NCBI GenBank assembly: GCA_040387835.1
Contig: JAZKCZ010000001.1
Coordinates: 263,444 to 327,443 of the forward strand
From: Myxococcota bacterium
GTDB taxonomy: Bacteria > Myxococcota > UBA727 > JABDBI01
DNA length: 64,000 bases
Direction: 5' to 3'
Shown here piece by piece: positions 8,671-15,787 of this stretch. Position numbers and translations under genes: made by a program. Position 1 is the stretch's first letter. The number at the start of each line of letters is the position of its first letter. Below the pieces are notes generated by a model that saw only the letters and a list, made by a program, of their open reading frames with translations, was not told the DNA's origin and made no database searches.

Positions 8671-8844
8671 GCCCATGACTTTAGCAATCTGCTTTAGCTC
8701 GTGGTTGACTGCTCGCATGGAGTCAGGCTGCGTCAGTTGCGTGTCCGTGCCGCGGCTTCTGGGCTGGTGGTTGGGATGCTCTGTGGCATCAGCTTGACGA
8801 TATTGTTGGAAACGTTGTTGTCTAACGATTTGATTGTGGCTCAT
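8620..8844 (-). CDS. small hypothetical protein (74 aa) in the SDR operon
   Basis: The ATG at 8844 lies 8 bp after the stop of the SDR/DUF2867 gene on the same strand, so translational coupling is plausible although no Shine-Dalgarno is visible. The protein is polar and Gln/Arg-rich in its first half, with a helical C-terminus (AVNHELKQIAKVMGLSP) that could be a small helix-turn-helix. The opposite strand has a competing reading frame of poorer composition. Not recognised; moderate doubt. Confidence 0.4.
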   Translation of the reverse strand: MSHNQIVRQQRFQQYRQADATEHPNHQPRSRGTDTQLTQPDSMRAVNHELKQIAKVMGLSPTDSRVVSVLRARI

Positions 8845-8852
8845 GCTGTTAA

Positions 8853-10298
8853 CTATCGGCCATTTAGATTTTTTGGCTCAGTTAAACCTTTTGCCATTTT
8901 TCCAAAAATGAAGAAGTGAAATGGCAGCATGGCGCACCAATATAGCCTTCCCAATAGTCCTCTAGGTCTAAAGGTCGCGGTTTGAATGTAGCTTCGGTTG
9001 TCTATTTTAAACTCAAGCCACGCTTCTCCAGGAAGCTTCATTTCAGCGTAAAGTATTAGGTGGCAGGGGTCTTTATCGGCTTTTACCACCCTCCAAAAAT
9101 CAATGGAATCGCCCACTTTGAATTCGGTCGCGTGTCGTCTGCCGGTATTTAGGCCCGTTCCACCCATGATTTTGTCCAATAGGCCTCGCAGTCTCCAAGC
9201 CCAATTAAGACCATACCAGCCATTTTTGCCGCCGATGGCCCAGATGCGTTTGGTGACAGCGTCATTTGGGAGTTTTAGTTCGAGCTGCTTGATATCGGTG
9301 AAACAGCCTTCTTTGGGGACTTGGATAAAATTAAGCAAATCCAGGTTATCACCTTTGATGGACCAGGCGTCCATCCAGGTAGATAGAACTTCGTTTTGAG
9401 ATATCTTTGAAAATGCTCGCTCTAAAGCTTCTTCAAAAGCCAGGCAATCATGCGGTAGGATATTTTGGATCTGGTGATTTCTGCAGACGCTGTCGTACTT
9501 CATACTGTCTACTAAGTAGGAGCAGATAGAATAGCGCACTGAAGTTATCAAAACGAGCCAGTAACTTGAGAGGCGAGGGGTTAATAGCGGCACATTGACA
9601 ATGAGTCGCGTGAGATTTCTAAATTTCGCGTAACGCAGCAGAACTTCTTTAAAGCTCATGACTGTAGGGCCGCCAATATCAAAAGTTTGAGCGTAAGCCT
9701 CTGGCTTAAAAAGTATGTTTGACAGGTAGAAAATGACATCCACAATCGCGATGGGCTGGCACAGGCTCCGTACCCACTTGGGTGCCAGCATGACGGGTAG
9801 CTTTTCGGTTAAATCTCGAATGATTTCAAACGAGGCGCTGCCGGCACCGATAATGATGCTAGATCTTAGGACCGTGACAGGAACTGGGCCGGTTTGAAGT
9901 ACCTTTTCGACATTTCGCCGGGAAGCTAAATGTTCGGATCGCTTGATTGAATCACTGGTAATGCCGCTGAGGTATATGATTTGCTGACAAGCAGTTCCCT
10001 CTAACGCTTTTAAGAATCGCTTTGCAACTTTCTCTTCGTGGTCACCTAAGTTTTTAACATCGTGCGCCATTGAGTGAACGAGATAGTATGCGGCTTCTAT
10101 GTCATCCGGAACTTCAAGCTTGCCATCCTTTTTGCTTAAGTCGCCATAGAGGGTGTGGAGATTGGGGTTGTCGGTGGCTAAAATAGGCACACCTCTAATC
10201 CTGGAAAGCCCGTAGACCTGGTGTCCGAGCTCTAGAAGTTGAACAATGAGGCGCTTGCCGATAAAGCCGGTTGCACCAGTAACCAAAATTTTTGCCAT
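8853..10298 (-). CDS. SDR-family NAD(P)-binding oxidoreductase with C-terminal DUF2867 domain
   Basis: A 481-residue two-domain protein. The N-terminal atypical SDR domain has the nucleotide-binding motif VTGATGFIGKRL (about 6-17) and the conserved YLVHSMAH and YLSGI segments. The C-terminal domain (about 330-480) carries WAIGGKNGWYG, LRGLLDKIMGG and FRPRGLLGRLYW, typical of DUF2867. Such proteins are widespread and of unknown substrate; isoprenoid or lipid modification has been guessed for relatives. It sits 5 bp after a secreted hypothetical gene on the same strand. Confidence 0.88.
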   Translation of the reverse strand: MAKILVTGATGFIGKRLIVQLLELGHQVYGLSRIRGVPILATDNPNLHTLYGDLSKKDGKLEVPDDIEAAYYLVHSMAHDVKNLGDHEEKVAKRFLKALEGTACQQIIYLSGITSDSIKRSEHLASRRNVEKVLQTGPVPVTVLRSSIIIGAGSASFEIIRDLTEKLPVMLAPKWVRSLCQPIAIVDVIFYLSNILFKPEAYAQTFDIGGPTVMSFKEVLLRYAKFRNLTRLIVNVPLLTPRLSSYWLVLITSVRYSICSYLVDSMKYDSVCRNHQIQNILPHDCLAFEEALERAFSKISQNEVLSTWMDAWSIKGDNLDLLNFIQVPKEGCFTDIKQLELKLPNDAVTKRIWAIGGKNGWYGLNWAWRLRGLLDKIMGGTGLNTGRRHATEFKVGDSIDFWRVVKADKDPCHLILYAEMKLPGEAWLEFKIDNRSYIQTATFRPRGLLGRLYWCAMLPFHFFIFGKMAKGLTEPKNLNGR

Positions 10299-10303
10299 GC
10301 TTT

Positions 10304-10825
10304 TTATTCCGGCAGAATATACATTTTGTCCGTTTCATCACCCCACAAGTTCATTCCCAGGGTGAAGCGTTTCCGGACCATATCCTTTGATTCTTCGCCT
10401 TCATCTATACTGACAGCATTTAGTCTGGCAATTAAAATGGGCTTCATCGGTTTTGAGGCATCGTACGATAATCCGTAATATTTGAGTAATGTTTCGTCAT
10501 TCATGAGCGCCACAACCAGAAAAGCGTCAAATTGAGTGATGCGGGCATCCGTTCTAAAGATGTGGTTTGAGCGGTCGCCATTTTTTTTTATGAAGTCCAA
10601 TACGAGAAACATATTTTGACGGGTTAGGTCACTGGAGCTTAAGGTCCAACCGTTTTCAGTGCTTGATAAGGAGTTTTCGCCATAGGCCTGATGCTTCATC
10701 CATTCGGTAATGCAGCGCGTTGCAGTGAGATCATCGCGCACCCCTAGGCACTCCTTGGGGCTGGCCGCAACAAGCGGGAAAACGACCGAAAAAAGGAGAG
10801 AAATCTTAAATAAAGTAGTTGTCAT
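10304..10825 (-). CDS. secreted hypothetical protein (173-179 aa)
   Basis: The likely start is ATG 10825, giving MTTTLFKISLLFSVVFPLVAASPKE, a good signal peptide with cleavage after VAA. A GTG six codons upstream (10843) would extend it. The mature protein is mixed alpha/beta with two early Cys residues (KECLG and TRCIT), and has no family I recognise. It ends 5 bp before the SDR/DUF2867 gene and is probably the first gene of that operon. Confidence 0.6.
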   Translation of the reverse strand: MTTTLFKISLLFSVVFPLVAASPKECLGVRDDLTATRCITEWMKHQAYGENSLSSTENGWTLSSSDLTRQNMFLVLDFIKKNGDRSNHIFRTDARITQFDAFLVVALMNDETLLKYYGLSYDASKPMKPILIARLNAVSIDEGEESKDMVRKRFTLGMNLWGDETDKMYILPE

Positions 10826-10871
10826 GCTGAGAGGAAACAGCACGAAGAAGGCAGAGTATTCCGGCCTTAAA

Positions 10872-10897
10872 TTGGCGCACCCTACACGACTCGAATT
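10872..10897 (-). repeat. degenerate tRNA-Arg 3'-end fragment (putative att site)
   Basis: Read on the minus strand, this segment contains TTCGAGTCGTGTAGGGTGCG followed by CCAA. It matches 21 of 24 bases of the T-loop, acceptor strand and CCA end of the intact tRNA-Arg at 14654-14730, in the same orientation. The 5' side of the T-stem does not pair, so this is not a functional tRNA. Elements that integrate into tRNA 3' ends leave exactly this kind of duplicate at their far boundary. The T-loop is conserved among all tRNAs, so part of the match is expected for any tRNA fragment. Confidence 0.5.
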
Positions 10898-11008
10898 GCG
10901 CTAATCGATGGGCCTAGTGCCTTAGTGGGCACAACCTAGGTCCATGCCTTCTTCAAAACCTAGCTGGGTGAGGCTGAATAATTTCACTTCGCATTGAGTT
11001 TCTGTAAG

Positions 11009-11455
11009 ATGATGAAAGAAATACTTTGCGCTCTATTATTGTCAATTTCCGCAAATACAGATTTATTTGCCCAACCAGACCCGGGGGACGATGAGTGCGC
11101 CGAGTGCCAGGTTTGTTTCGAAACAGAGGATCTGCGTCAGGTTTGTGATTGCTTACATCATATTTGCCCAACTTGTATTGAAGGCCTAGCCAATCATAGG
11201 CCAAGTCATACAACCAGTATTCCATGTCCCAATTGCAGAAGGCCCTGGCTGGCTACAGCTATCAACGAGCTACTGGCCCCAATAATTGCGCAAAGAGAAA
11301 GGATCAGAGATGAAGCAATTCAGTCAGAAACATTACACCACCGAGCGGACCTCAGAGACGACGCTTGGGTAGAGACACTTACAAGGCGATCGAATAGCGG
11401 AGACATTGCAGCTTTATTCATGTTGGTGGCACTCGATTTAAGAAACGCTTATTAA
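11009..11455 (+). CDS. secreted RING-finger (C3HC4) protein, putative E3 ubiquitin ligase-like
   Basis: From ATG 11009 the protein has 148 residues. A signal-peptide-like start (MMKEILCALLLSISANTDLFAQ) is followed by a textbook C3HC4 RING: C33-x2-C36, C48-x-H50, C53-x2-C56 and C73-x2-C76, with the usual spacings. The first pair reads CQVCFE, matching the C-x-I-C-x-E pattern where E2 enzymes dock. The last pair reads CPNCR, with an Arg directly after the eighth ligand where RING E3s place their linchpin. The C-terminal 65 residues are helical and polar. Bacterial RING proteins are rare and usually act on eukaryotic ubiquitin systems. It sits inside the putative tRNA-bounded island. Confidence 0.7.
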   Translation: MMKEILCALLLSISANTDLFAQPDPGDDECAECQVCFETEDLRQVCDCLHHICPTCIEGLANHRPSHTTSIPCPNCRRPWLATAINELLAPIIAQRERIRDEAIQSETLHHRADLRDDAWVETLTRRSNSGDIAALFMLVALDLRNAY

Positions 11456-11651
11456 AGTCCGGGATTCTATCCCACAAACCCCTCAAGGCTCGCCACCCTC
11501 GATATCTTGATTGATATATTCAATCCAAAAAAACAAAGAACATAAAAAAGGCGTCTCTAATACCAAAGAATATCTCAAGCATAAGATTGGTATTCGACAG
11601 CTTGCCTAATTGGTTTAATGTTTTCCACCGGAATCACATCCCTTGAGCTAT

Positions 11652-12158
11652 TCAGCCGCGAGGCTGCGAACTCTGACAAGTCGTTAGTTCAGCATAAATA
11701 TAAACCAGCGTATCATGGAGTTGTCCACCTATCGCTAGCCACTTTCGCTGTCCTCCTGAGGTAGAAAGATCTGCTGCTGCCCTTTGCTTGTGATAGTTCA
11801 TTTCAGCTTCGATGTACTTTGTCTTAAGCGCAAGACATCGAAAAAAGGTTTCGGCTTCCTGCGAACACGTTGAGTTTAGCTGGACTGACTTTTCTGAAAG
11901 AGCAATCAGTTCTTGATATCTTTTACTCAAGTGGAGCCATTTTATTTGATCTTGGGAATTATTTAAATCGAGCTGTGTCCTGATTTCCTTCATCTCCGAT
12001 CTGAGTTTCTCAAGGGCAGACTGTTTAATATGCACTTTTTCTTCAATGTTGACTTGTGAGTCAACAGGCAAGGGAATTCCCTCAAAACAGATTTGAGCAT
12101 AGCCACAAAAAGACCATAAAATGTATAAAACAGAGACGATCTGATTTCTCATAACCAA
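11652..12158 (-). CDS. secreted coiled-coil hypothetical protein (168 aa)
   Basis: An exported protein with an N-terminal hydrophobic leader (MRNQIVSVLYILWSFCGYAQ). Its long helical middle (about 40-145) is rich in Lys, Glu, Gln and Leu and predicted by eye to form coiled coils. Three or four Cys residues (CFEG, CSQE, CLAL, TCQSS) could form disulfides. No family recognised. It lies 69 bp downstream of the 116-residue secreted gene on the same strand, within the island. Confidence 0.5.
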   Translation of the reverse strand: MVMRNQIVSVLYILWSFCGYAQICFEGIPLPVDSQVNIEEKVHIKQSALEKLRSEMKEIRTQLDLNNSQDQIKWLHLSKRYQELIALSEKSVQLNSTCSQEAETFFRCLALKTKYIEAEMNYHKQRAAADLSTSGGQRKWLAIGGQLHDTLVYIYAELTTCQSSQPRG

Positions 12159-12227
12159 AGATAGCCTCCAATAAACATTTTTGGCGGCCGTATTTGTCCC
12201 GATTTGAATGCGACATCTACACTTAAC

Positions 12228-12578
12228 TTATTTTGTTGAAGCTGAGTCTGTTCCAAGTCGTCTTAAAACGGTGACTATAAAGTCCTGAGGGATGGTTTTA
12301 TCTGCTTCCAGCAATCGTCTAAATTCTTGTTCGAGAGCAACAGCAGGAATATTTTGAGCTCGCACCGTTTCAGGTGTTCTAAATCCTACTATCAATTGAA
12401 CCATGTCATCTGCTAGACCTGTAAATTGATAATAAGCAACGTCAGTGTCATGATCGTAATTTGTAATCTTAAACGTTCTGGTTTCTGGTGCGCCAAAAAG
12501 GTAAGCATCTTCTACCCAAGTCACCGCAAGAACATTCTGACCAAACATCAAGACAGATAGCATACAAATAAATTTCAT
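12228..12578 (-). CDS. secreted hypothetical protein (116 aa)
   Basis: Starts at ATG 12578 preceded by GAGGTG, a fair ribosome binding site, and begins with a signal peptide (MKFICMLSVLMFGQNVLA). The mature part starts VTWVEDAYLFGAPETRTF and is a small mixed beta/alpha domain with no Cys. The start codon overlaps the stop codon of the decayed phage-type gene upstream (ATGA), hinting that the two were once one transcription unit. No family recognised. Confidence 0.5.
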   Translation of the reverse strand: MKFICMLSVLMFGQNVLAVTWVEDAYLFGAPETRTFKITNYDHDTDVAYYQFTGLADDMVQLIVGFRTPETVRAQNIPAVALEQEFRRLLEADKTIPQDFIVTVLRRLGTDSASTK

Positions 12579-12949
12579 GACGACACCTCGGATGCCAGGA
12601 TCGATTTCCTGTTCTCAACACCAGCAATTGTCTCCGTAGTAAAAGTCCCGCTTCTAGATCGATTCAGCGCTACTTCCTCGGGCAGTAGCACCTGGTTTTG
12701 TAAGTAAATCGCATCGATGTCAGGCTGAGTCTCACGCAGAGCTGCCAGCGGTTATTCCAACGATATTTTTGGGACCACTCACCAAGAGTTGAGCGCCCTT
12801 TGCCCATTATTTCCGCGAACCGTTTGATGCTTCGCGGGGAAGCCATATACGAAACAAGAGGAACGCTTCAAACGCAAAACTGGTTTCTTTCAGCTGGCGC
12901 TGCCACGCTTTCTTCGAGATGACGCATTATTTGCTGACGTGTGGCCCAT
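12575..12949 (-). pseudogene. decayed phage-type HTH protein (terminase small-subunit-like)
   Basis: No intact gene fills 12579-13039, but the minus strand shows a scattered reading. AWQRQLKETSFAFEAFLLFR sits in one frame, SIKRFAEIMGKGRSTLGEWS followed by QKYRWNNRW in another, then a 57-codon open stretch starting ALRETQPDIDAIYLQ and ending at a TGA that overlaps the next ATG. Joined, they follow the pattern W-x-R-Q..E-S..AF-x-AF..RS-x-x-x-x-A..GKS..WS-x-K-Y-x-W-x-x-R, which I know from prophage HTH/terminase small-subunit neighbourhoods. At least two frameshifts separate the pieces. A possible start is ATG 12949 after GGAGAG. Confidence 0.45.
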
Positions 12950-13039
12950 TATAGTAACTCTCCAAATGGCCAATCTTAGGTGCTCCTGCCCAAGATTTCC
13001 TGGTTCGACATGATAAATAAAGCATAATAAAAGAACAAA
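12950..13039. other. short AT-rich intergenic region upstream of the AAA+ gene
   Basis: This is the remaining part of the 461-bp stretch without an intact gene. It is AT-rich near 13010-13035 (ATAAATAAAGCATAATAAAA), which could supply a -10 element for the plus-strand membrane/AAA+ gene at 13040. No clear -35 box, terminator or repeat is visible. Confidence 0.3.
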
Positions 13040-13393
13040 ATGTCTATTTTTAATATATTGCTATTTTTTGTTGTAATTATGGCAAATCTAGATTCCTCCG
13101 TGGCCGCTCAGAATATCGCAAGTCTCGACTGCTCCAAATTTTCTTCCATCAACTTTAAAACAACGCTTGAAGCAGATGACGTTGAACGTTTTGCAGAGTG
13201 GGCAGAAAGAAATTCGAACGATCTGAATACCTTTGAATCAAGAAAACTTGAATTTGAAAGACTGCAACAATACTATTGCACGGGTAGAAGGGACTTTTAC
13301 AAAATAGCAAGAGACTTGAGTTGGCAAGGCCTTACGTTGTCGGTGACCACTGGCCTCACAGCTCTGGGTTCAAAGTTCTTGGCTCCGCGGTAG
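13040..13393 (+). CDS. N-terminal fragment of membrane-associated AAA+ protein (frame-disrupted)
   Basis: A 117-residue frame beginning MSIFNILLFFVVIMANLDSS, a signal peptide or signal anchor. A helical region (about 35-90) follows, and then a Gly/Thr-rich hydrophobic stretch (LTLSVTTGLTALGSK) that is cut short by a stop at 13391. The hydrophobic stretch continues naturally in the next frame as VLGSAVGSTLIALGAAF, which begins the AAA+ frame. A single-base change near 13371-13383 would fuse the two into about 537 residues. So this is probably the 5' part of one gene, either a pseudogene or a sequencing/assembly error. Confidence 0.5.
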   Translation: MSIFNILLFFVVIMANLDSSVAAQNIASLDCSKFSSINFKTTLEADDVERFAEWAERNSNDLNTFESRKLEFERLQQYYCTGRRDFYKIARDLSWQGLTLSVTTGLTALGSKFLAPR

Positions 13394-14652
13394 GTTCTAC
13401 ATTAATAGCGTTGGGAGCTGCGTTCCAGCAATTCGGATCGAGCGTTATTAATTCGGTTCGTGAATCAATTATGGACCAAAATGAAGGGCTCAAATATGTG
13501 CATACTGAGTTAATTGAAAAATCGGCAGGTAGAATCAAAGAATTGCCGGAAGATATCGTACAAAAAATTCAGTCTTTTGACCGTACAATTACGGCCCTGC
13601 TCGCGCAGAAACAAACTGATGCTGCCTTCAGATATTTGAAACGAAGAGAACAGGTTTATTTGGCCTTTCCAACCAAAATTCTAAATATTTCGCACCGAGA
13701 TAGAAATGGCGATAAAGAGATAAAAAAAATTCTGGATCATCGAGCGAGAGATTTGATTAGTCGATATCCTGAGGAACAACAGCCTGCCTTGGAGCTTCTC
13801 GTCTCGGCCATTAGAGACAATTCTGTGACCTCCAAGGGAAGTCGAGTCCAGGCGTATCTCTATGGACCTCCGGGAACAGGGAAAACAACATTTGTTAAGC
13901 AATTAGGTGAGGCTCTTAATGTCCCAATTTGTTATGTCAGCATGAGCTCGCTCGAACCTTCTCAACTCTTAGGTTTTGAACACGAAGATTATGGTTTTTC
14001 AAAATCTGATAGCGAGGTAGTGGGAAAAATAGCATCTTGTTATATTTCAAGTGGCTACAAAAACCCCATCATCTTTTTTGACGAAGCAGGCGAATATCTC
14101 AGCGATTCGACGTCGCAAAGCGCTGGCTTCGATTTGAACCAAATGAAACGGCAACAAATCCAGGCGGAATTTAAAAAAATAACTGACCCTTCATCAAGTA
14201 CTCTAAATCATGTAGGCCTGGGCATAAAAATTGATACTTCGCGTTCAACATTTTTATTTGCCAGTAATTATCCCCTGACAAATACAGCTTTGTTAAGTCG
14301 AATTACCCAGCTCTCTCTTTCTAAACTTACTCGTTCAGAAAAAGAAGTAGCGGCTACGGGGTCTTTGGAACAGTCACTTTGTGAGAAATCAGAATTTCTT
14401 GCAGACGATGAGATCGAAGAAATCCGAAAAGTATGTACGGAATATTTGCCATTTATAATCGACGAAGATGCAAAGAGAAATCCTGGTGCCAGAACGATTC
14501 AATCCGTTATAGGAGAGTTTGTGGGTCAGGTTGAGGCTCTTCAAGAGCAGGAGAGGGTGTCCGGCACATCTCGCATAACAGAAGAACTTCTAAAAAAACG
14601 AATTTTAGGCAGCTTTGAACGCCGCGAACCTTTGCCTGCGACTGGAAATTAG
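13321..14652 (+). CDS. AAA+ ATPase domain protein (3' part of disrupted gene)
   Basis: This frame encodes an ATPase of the classical AAA+ type: Walker [10 protein letters not shown] at about 182-190, Walker B IIFFDEAGE at about 250-258, a sensor-1-like FLFASNYP, and a sensor-2-like NPGARTIQ. The first 18 residues of the nominal TTG start (13321) are probably out of frame with the true gene; ATG 13471 is the first good internal start. Upstream hydrophobic residues suggest membrane attachment. The gene stops one base before the tRNA-Arg 3' end. The region looks more AT-rich than its neighbours. Substrate unknown. Confidence 0.7.
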   Translation: MARPYVVGDHWPHSSGFKVLGSAVGSTLIALGAAFQQFGSSVINSVRESIMDQNEGLKYVHTELIEKSAGRIKELPEDIVQKIQSFDRTITALLAQKQTDAAFRYLKRREQVYLAFPTKILNISHRDRNGDKEIKKILDHRARDLISRYPEEQQPALELLVSAIRDNSVTSKGSRVQAYLYGPPGTGKTTFVKQLGEALNVPICYVSMSSLEPSQLLGFEHEDYGFSKSDSEVVGKIASCYISSGYKNPIIFFDEAGEYLSDSTSQSAGFDLNQMKRQQIQAEFKKITDPSSSTLNHVGLGIKIDTSRSTFLFASNYPLTNTALLSRITQLSLSKLTRSEKEVAATGSLEQSLCEKSEFLADDEIEEIRKVCTEYLPFIIDEDAKRNPGARTIQSVIGEFVGQVEALQEQERVSGTSRITEELLKKRILGSFERREPLPATGN

Positions 14653-14653
14653 T

Positions 14654-14730
14654 TGGTGCGCCCTACAAGACTCGAACTTGTGACCCCCGGCTTAGAAGGC
14701 CGGTGCTCTATCCAGCTGAGCTAAGGGCGC
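14654..14730 (-). tRNA. tRNA-Arg (anticodon TCT)
   Basis: A 77-nt cloverleaf on the minus strand. The acceptor stem GCGCCCT pairs with AGGGCGC, the D-arm is TTAGCTCAGCTGGATAGAGC, and the anticodon stem CCGGC/GCCGG encloses loop CTTCTAA with anticodon TCT. The T-arm is ACAAG-TTCGAGT-CTTGT, and CCA is encoded. All stems pair. The AAA+ gene ends immediately beyond its 3' end on the other strand, and a degenerate copy of its 3' end lies at 10872-10897, consistent with use as an integration site. Confidence 0.95.
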
Positions 14731-14867
14731 TGGAGATGCGAATCTATACGATGAGGGTAAAAACTCAAGTAGATTTTTTAGCTGGATTGGTCTGCGAAGC
14801 TGACCCTGAATAAAGCCCCGGTTGGAGCGTCAGCGGAAACCGTGGGTTACATAGAAAATTCAAATGA

Positions 14868-15003
14868 GAGAGCTGAAAGCTCGGCTGACGGATGAGTAAT
14901 TCAGTCGCACCTTCGGTGCTATCCTAGGTGGGGCATGGTTTACCCCGGGTTACGCGCTTTGCGCTACACCCGGGGCTTTACTTGGAGCCCGCTTTGCGGG
15001 CCG
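14868..15003. repeat. cluster of short palindromes (REP-like), reaching into a coding end
   Basis: Several small hairpins follow one another: GAGCTTTCAGCTC-type at about 14869-14882, GCACCTTCGGTGC at about 14909-14921, a long imperfect palindrome CCCCGGGT...ACCCGGGG with inner GCGCTTTGCGC at about 14943-14975, and GCCCGCTTTGCGGGC at about 14987-15001. The last two overlap the 3' end of the HAD phosphatase gene, whose final 15-18 residues are read from them. They could act as a terminator for that gene or represent a mobile repeat. Whether the family recurs elsewhere in the genome cannot be seen here. Confidence 0.4.
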
Positions 15004-15684
15004 TTTTGAGCGTTTATCTATTAGAGGATAATAGAGGCCGATGAATTTGATGTTTTGCGCTTGTGCTACGGCTTGCATGCTTTCTAGGTTTGTTTTTAAA
15101 TCATCTACCAAGATAATGGTTTTTGGCATCTGTTTGACCAAGTTCAATTTGAAATACGAGCCGAATAATTCGCCTTTGGGTCTGTCGCCGCTTAGAAAGA
15201 CGCCATGTTGAAAGTTTGATTTTTCGAAAGTGGGTTCAACGATTTCTACTTTTGGCCAGGCCGTTTTGCTGAAATCGACGTTTACGGATTTTAGTTGTTT
15301 CAGGGTGCTTTCGAGGGACAGAGTCGAACGTGCGGTTAGGGCCATGACGGTTAGGCCTTTGTTTTGTAATTTGCGGATTTCGGCGGCGGTGATCGCCTCA
15401 ATGGCTTTAACTTGGCAGTGGCTTTGCTGCGCTTCCCAGTAGGGTCTTAGAAGTATGGCGGCTTCTTTGATGGGCATGCCGGTTTTTTGTGCACCTGCGG
15501 TTTGCTGATAGATCCAGTCCGCGGTGCAATGTGGGCCAACGCCATCGAAGACGGTTTTATCCAGATCAAAAAATATTACCGTGTCTGCATCTGCGAAGGA
15601 TGCGACTTCGGCCATGGATTTAATTTCGTGGATTTGGGCAGAAAGAGATAGAGCAAGAAAGCTTAAGGGAAGTAGTCGTCGCAT
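14950..15684 (-). CDS. DUF2608 / HAD-like phosphatase, exported
   Basis: A 244-residue protein with an N-terminal signal peptide (MRRLLPLSFLALSLSAQ). A HAD-type core follows: VIFFDLDKTVFD gives the DxDxT catalytic motif at residues 40-44, ALTAR is motif II, and ILVDD at about 192-196 fits motif IV. The pattern matches DUF2608 proteins, which are known from intracellular bacteria and other lineages, with unknown substrate. The last residues (RPAKRAPSKAPGVAQSA) are encoded by palindromic DNA and look like an added tail. It begins 18 bp after tRNA-Pro on the same strand and may be cotranscribed with it. Confidence 0.8.
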   Translation of the reverse strand: MRRLLPLSFLALSLSAQIHEIKSMAEVASFADADTVIFFDLDKTVFDGVGPHCTADWIYQQTAGAQKTGMPIKEAAILLRPYWEAQQSHCQVKAIEAITAAEIRKLQNKGLTVMALTARSTLSLESTLKQLKSVNVDFSKTAWPKVEIVEPTFEKSNFQHGVFLSGDRPKGELFGSYFKLNLVKQMPKTIILVDDLKTNLESMQAVAQAQNIKFIGLYYPLIDKRSKRPAKRAPSKAPGVAQSA

Positions 15685-15702
15685 AATTTTGAAGGAAAAA
15701 AG

Positions 15703-15779
15703 TGGTCGGGGTGACAGGATTTGAACTTGCGACTTCCTGGTCCCAAACCAGGCGCTCTACCAAACTGAGCTACACCCCG
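15703..15779 (-). tRNA. tRNA-Pro (anticodon TGG)
   Basis: A 77-nt minus-strand tRNA: acceptor CGGGGTG pairing with CACCCCG, D-arm TAGCTCAGTTTGGTAGAGC, anticodon stem CCTGG/CCAGG with loop TTTGGGA (anticodon TGG), T-arm GCAAG-TTCAAAT-CCTGT (one mismatch), and an encoded CCA. A six-T run follows at once on the minus strand (15701-15696), which may serve as a terminator or be read through into the HAD gene. Confidence 0.95.
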
Positions 15780-15787
15780 ACGAAAGC

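Noticed and set aside
8701-8919. Plus-strand 72-codon frame opposite the SDR operon end
   Set aside because: It overlaps the 3' end of the well-supported SDR/DUF2867 gene and a more plausible minus-strand small gene, and has no ribosome binding site.
10953-11225. Minus-strand 90-codon frame
   Set aside because: Antisense to the RING protein, whose zinc-ligand spacing makes the plus-strand reading clearly correct.
13360-13395. Programmed -1 frameshift joining the two AAA+ frames
   Set aside because: No X-XXY-YYZ slippery heptamer with a downstream structure is visible; an indel is simpler.
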